The position numbers were made by a program, and so were the translations under genes. From Sipunculus nudus (Eukaryota; Annelida; Sipuncula; Golfingiida; Sipunculidae): 64,000 nt of DNA. Numbering within the stretch: position 1 is the first letter of the stretch; the number at the start of each line of letters is the position of its first letter. The stretch spans positions 38,832,676 through 38,896,675 of the forward strand of contig CM049311.1 in NCBI GenBank assembly GCA_026874595.1. Reading direction: 5' to 3'. Positions 61,740 to 64,000 of this stretch are shown piece after piece. The notes under the pieces were generated by a model that was not told where the DNA came from, made no database searches, and worked only from the letters and a program-made list of their open reading frames with translations.

Positions 61740-61916
61740 CAGTAAAACCTTTATTTTACGACCACCTACGGGACCTCGATAAAGTGTCGTATTTTCGAGG
61801 TTGATGCCTCAGCGAGGTCTTATAGAAATAGCAAAACCGAATCGGGACAGTGAAGAATTGGTCGTCATGTTGAGATGGTCGCTAAACTGAGGTGGTCGTT
61901 AGACGAGCCTTTACTG
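61740..61916. mobile_element. pogo/Tigger-like MITE, intact ends
   Basis: 177 bp, from CAGTAAAACC to TTTACTG, flanked by TA on both sides (61738-61739, 61917-61918). Subterminal ACGACCACCTACGGGACC is mirrored by GAGGTGGTCGTTAGACGAG. TA duplication and CAGT termini are typical of the pogo/Tigger group. Confidence 0.82.
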
Positions 61917-61918
61917 TA

Positions 61919-62106
61919 TAATTTATGTTAATTATGTGAATATTATAAGTGAATTGTGAATAAAAATATAACAAAATATATAATCATTACAGAAATATTA
62001 CAGAATGTTTGCAAATTCATACCAGAGGCAATTCTATGGTGTTTAACCTCAATATGAGTGGTCGGTGAAATTAATTTATCTATTCATGGGCATTTAGTGG
62101 TCTTTT
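61919..62106. other. Short AT-rich spacer
   Basis: Nothing identifiable. Confidence 0.4.
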
Positions 62107-62115
62107 AGTCTGGGT

Positions 62116-62585
62116 TACGCTCTTTATACAGCGCTTTACCAATATGCCAACTACCTATATCGAAAGCGCTGTTTGTTATGACCGTGTATCCTGATTCCCT
62201 ACACCAGAGGGGAGCACTGTATTTTGGTCCAATCAAATGAGACCCTGTGCTGAAGACAAAACGGTTTACCATTCAAGCGAGGAATTCACGAAACCAATGT
62301 TGTTCATTTCGTTTTGAGTGACAGCTCATCACCCCGGCGACCGTTTGAACAGGCCTCAGGCTCAGAGAGAATTGCCCCCACACGTGGTTTCTGGGCGGAG
62401 CCTGATGCCTGTTGAGAGTTTTTGACTTGCATTTGGTTGGCTGCTCGTCACATTAGCAGTTTTTTCAGCAGACAGGCCCATGTGCACCACCTGGTGTTTA
62501 AGTGCATCATAAACGGTCAATGCAGGCAGCGCGAAAATCAGTAGCTTCTTTAGAAGCGCAAGATTTCCGCTGCCTCGGAAGCTTA
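62116..62585. mobile_element. MULE-like MITE, 470 bp
   Basis: Begins TACGCTCTTTATACAGCGCT; right terminus decayed to GAAGCTTA. Flanks AGTCTGGGT (62107-62115) and TGTCTGGGT (62586-62594) give a 9-bp duplication with one mismatch. Same order of blocks as 55028-55726 without its extra internal segment. Confidence 0.82.
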
Positions 62586-62594
62586 TGTCTGGGT

Positions 62595-63205
62595 GAGTAA
62601 AATTACTGTAAAGTTTAGAAATGCACAAATCCAGAATTACAGCTGTACATCTCCTTTTTAAACTGCAAAAATACGGGTTTTTATAATATGCCCTGATGCA
62701 TTGGTCTTAATTAGAGCTCGCGAAGAAAGGGGAAAAAATTACAATGGTAAAATACAGTAACCAAAGTATATCTATATATATCAGAGAAAGGTAAATCAGT
62801 CTTGAACAGTAAATCTTTCGAGGAAGTTTGTCAAAAGAATGAAGAAAATTGGTATAATATAAATATTGTGCCAAACATAGTTGTAACAGTTCAATATCGC
62901 CTGAGAATTAAATATGTCAAGAACACTTTTTTAGCGGACCGAATTTAGCGTGTTTGCGGCGCCCCGACTTCAGATGCGCATATATCCATAACAGAAATCG
63001 ACGCTAACAACCCCTGCCAGGCATCCTACCAGCGGAGCATTTAAAAATGTCCACACGCAAACTGGTCACGAAAGTCCTAAAGCCTTCATTATAGCCATTG
63101 GCACACGTGCTAGCCGCTCACCTCGGCTCAACCTGTTGCAGGTGTTCTTACATAAATATTCATTGATGTTCACTTTTTCAGATTTGTAACTCTATTAGTC
63201 TCTAT
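62595..63205. other. No gene recognised
   Basis: TTAGCGGACC at 62931 matches the first bases of the 43272 satellite start, but the following sequence does not. Confidence 0.4.
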
Positions 63206-63210
63206 ATTAC

Positions 63211-63695
63211 GGTGGCTCGTATATACGATAGGTCGTATAGGACATGCACAAAAATATTTTTATATCGTTCCCACGAGATAGTATCTCCTTCCCACGCGTT
63301 AGTATCTCGTGGCCACGCGATAATTATCTCGTTCCCACGCGTTAGTATCTCGTGGCCACGCGATAATTATCGCGTGGGAACGAGATAAATGTAGATAGAC
63401 AATACAGTAAGACCTACATCTTAAATCCCTAAGGCATATTTCTCTACACTTAAGGTGGCTTACGGTGGCTCGTATAGGACATGCACAAATTTATTTTTTA
63501 TCTCGTTCCTACGCGATAGTATCTCGTGGCCACGCGATAATTATCTCGTTCCCACGAGATATTATCTCGTTCCCACGCGATAATTATCTCATTCTCACGC
63601 GATAATTATCTCGTTCCCACGCGATAGTATCTCGTTCCCACGCGATAATTATCTCGTTCCCACGCGTTAGTATCGCGTGGCCACGCGTTAGTATA
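63211..63695. repeat. Palindromic TCTCG minisatellite in two copies of one element
   Basis: GGTGGCTCGTAT begins both halves (63211 and 63462); the next block, TAGGACATGCACAAA, is at about 63237 and 63474. Each half is then followed by tandem TATCTCGTTCCCACGCGATA and TATCTCGTGGCCACGCG motifs (63264-63385 and 63500-63692). The reverse complement TTATCGCGTGGGAACGAGAT closes the first half (about 63367), so the tract forms large hairpins. Confidence 0.8.
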
Positions 63696-64000
63696 CCATG
63701 CTAGCTTAAGCCCTCATTTGGACAAGAATGTCTGTGGTCAGTTTTATATCAAGCGTCGATGCAGCTTAAATTTCGTTGTATGTGCGTTTGCGCCGAATGC
63801 TTTGATGTAAATTGCAGCAGTTTTCATTGCGTTGGTTCAACATTCCGTTGCGTTGGTTCAACTAGCCCATTTTTATTTGTTTATGGAAAACTGTATTGAG
63901 TTTGTTTTAGGGTAAGGGTGATATAAACCCTTGTGTACCAAACATATGAACTAAACTGAAACACTTGTTTGTATTTTACCTTCCCAGAAAATCTTATTTT
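63696..64000. other. No gene recognised
   Basis: A short direct duplication GCGTTGGTTCAAC (63830, 63851); otherwise nothing. Confidence 0.4.

Noticed and set aside
62931..62965. Third copy of the TAGCGGACC satellite head
   Set aside because: Only ten bases match; the GTCC stretch and units are absent.

Overview
The window looks like animal nuclear DNA from a lophotrochozoan, most likely a marine mollusc such as a bivalve. It is AT-rich and intron-containing, and nearly everything in it is repeat-derived. The only gene fragment I can name with confidence is the terminal exon of RPF2 (ribosome production factor 2 homolog) at 716-901 on the + strand, with an intron on its left and three AATAAA signals on its right. 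No bacterial-style operon, tRNA gene, rRNA gene or CRISPR array was found. The organism call is an inference from the RPF2 sequence, the intron and the style of the repeats; no search was run.

Layout. 1-1080: end of RPF2. 1.36-9.7 kb: several elements that begin with a hairpin (TAGCTCAG..CTGAGCTA), pass through a GTCCGTCC microsatellite and carry satellite units of about 338 bp or 665 bp; three of them end in a TGACCCATGGGTCA-like palindrome. 12.3-17.6 kb: short non-autonomous repeats, a solo LTR with a 4-bp target duplication and a small tandem array. 17.7-20.85 kb: a composite with about 70-bp inverted ends made of CCCGGG/GAATTC palindromic minisatellite, enclosing a 338-bp satellite array. 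21.1-21.8 kb: a 5'-truncated, decayed LINE (CR1/L2-like) 3' end. 21.9-25.1 kb: the longest complete satellite-bearing element. 26.66-29.77 kb: a pogo/Tigger-like MITE split by a large Harbinger-like inverted repeat with TAA target duplications. 30.95-32.47 kb: a 55-bp minisatellite open in all three forward frames. 32.6, 55.0 and 62.1 kb: three members of one MITE family with 9-bp target duplications. 35.97-36.82 kb: a second solo LTR of the 14.3-kb family, in opposite orientation. 42.06-45.33 kb: two further satellite families. 50.46-50.8 kb: a miniature LTR element with a tRNA-Pro-like primer site, running into a tRNA-derived SINE. 63.2-63.7 kb: a palindromic TCTCG/CGAGA minisatellite.

How the parts relate. 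This is gene-poor sequence downstream of a housekeeping gene, built up by nested insertion of non-autonomous elements. The commonest theme is a Helentron-type (HINE/DINE/pearl-like) carrier with a satellite core. A 12-bp palindrome, GGTGGCGCCACC, or a close variant, recurs about 26 times. It is shared by satellite families that otherwise look unrelated, and I regard it as the most interesting unexplained signal here. No active transposase, reverse transcriptase or rolling-circle replicase is intact in the window.
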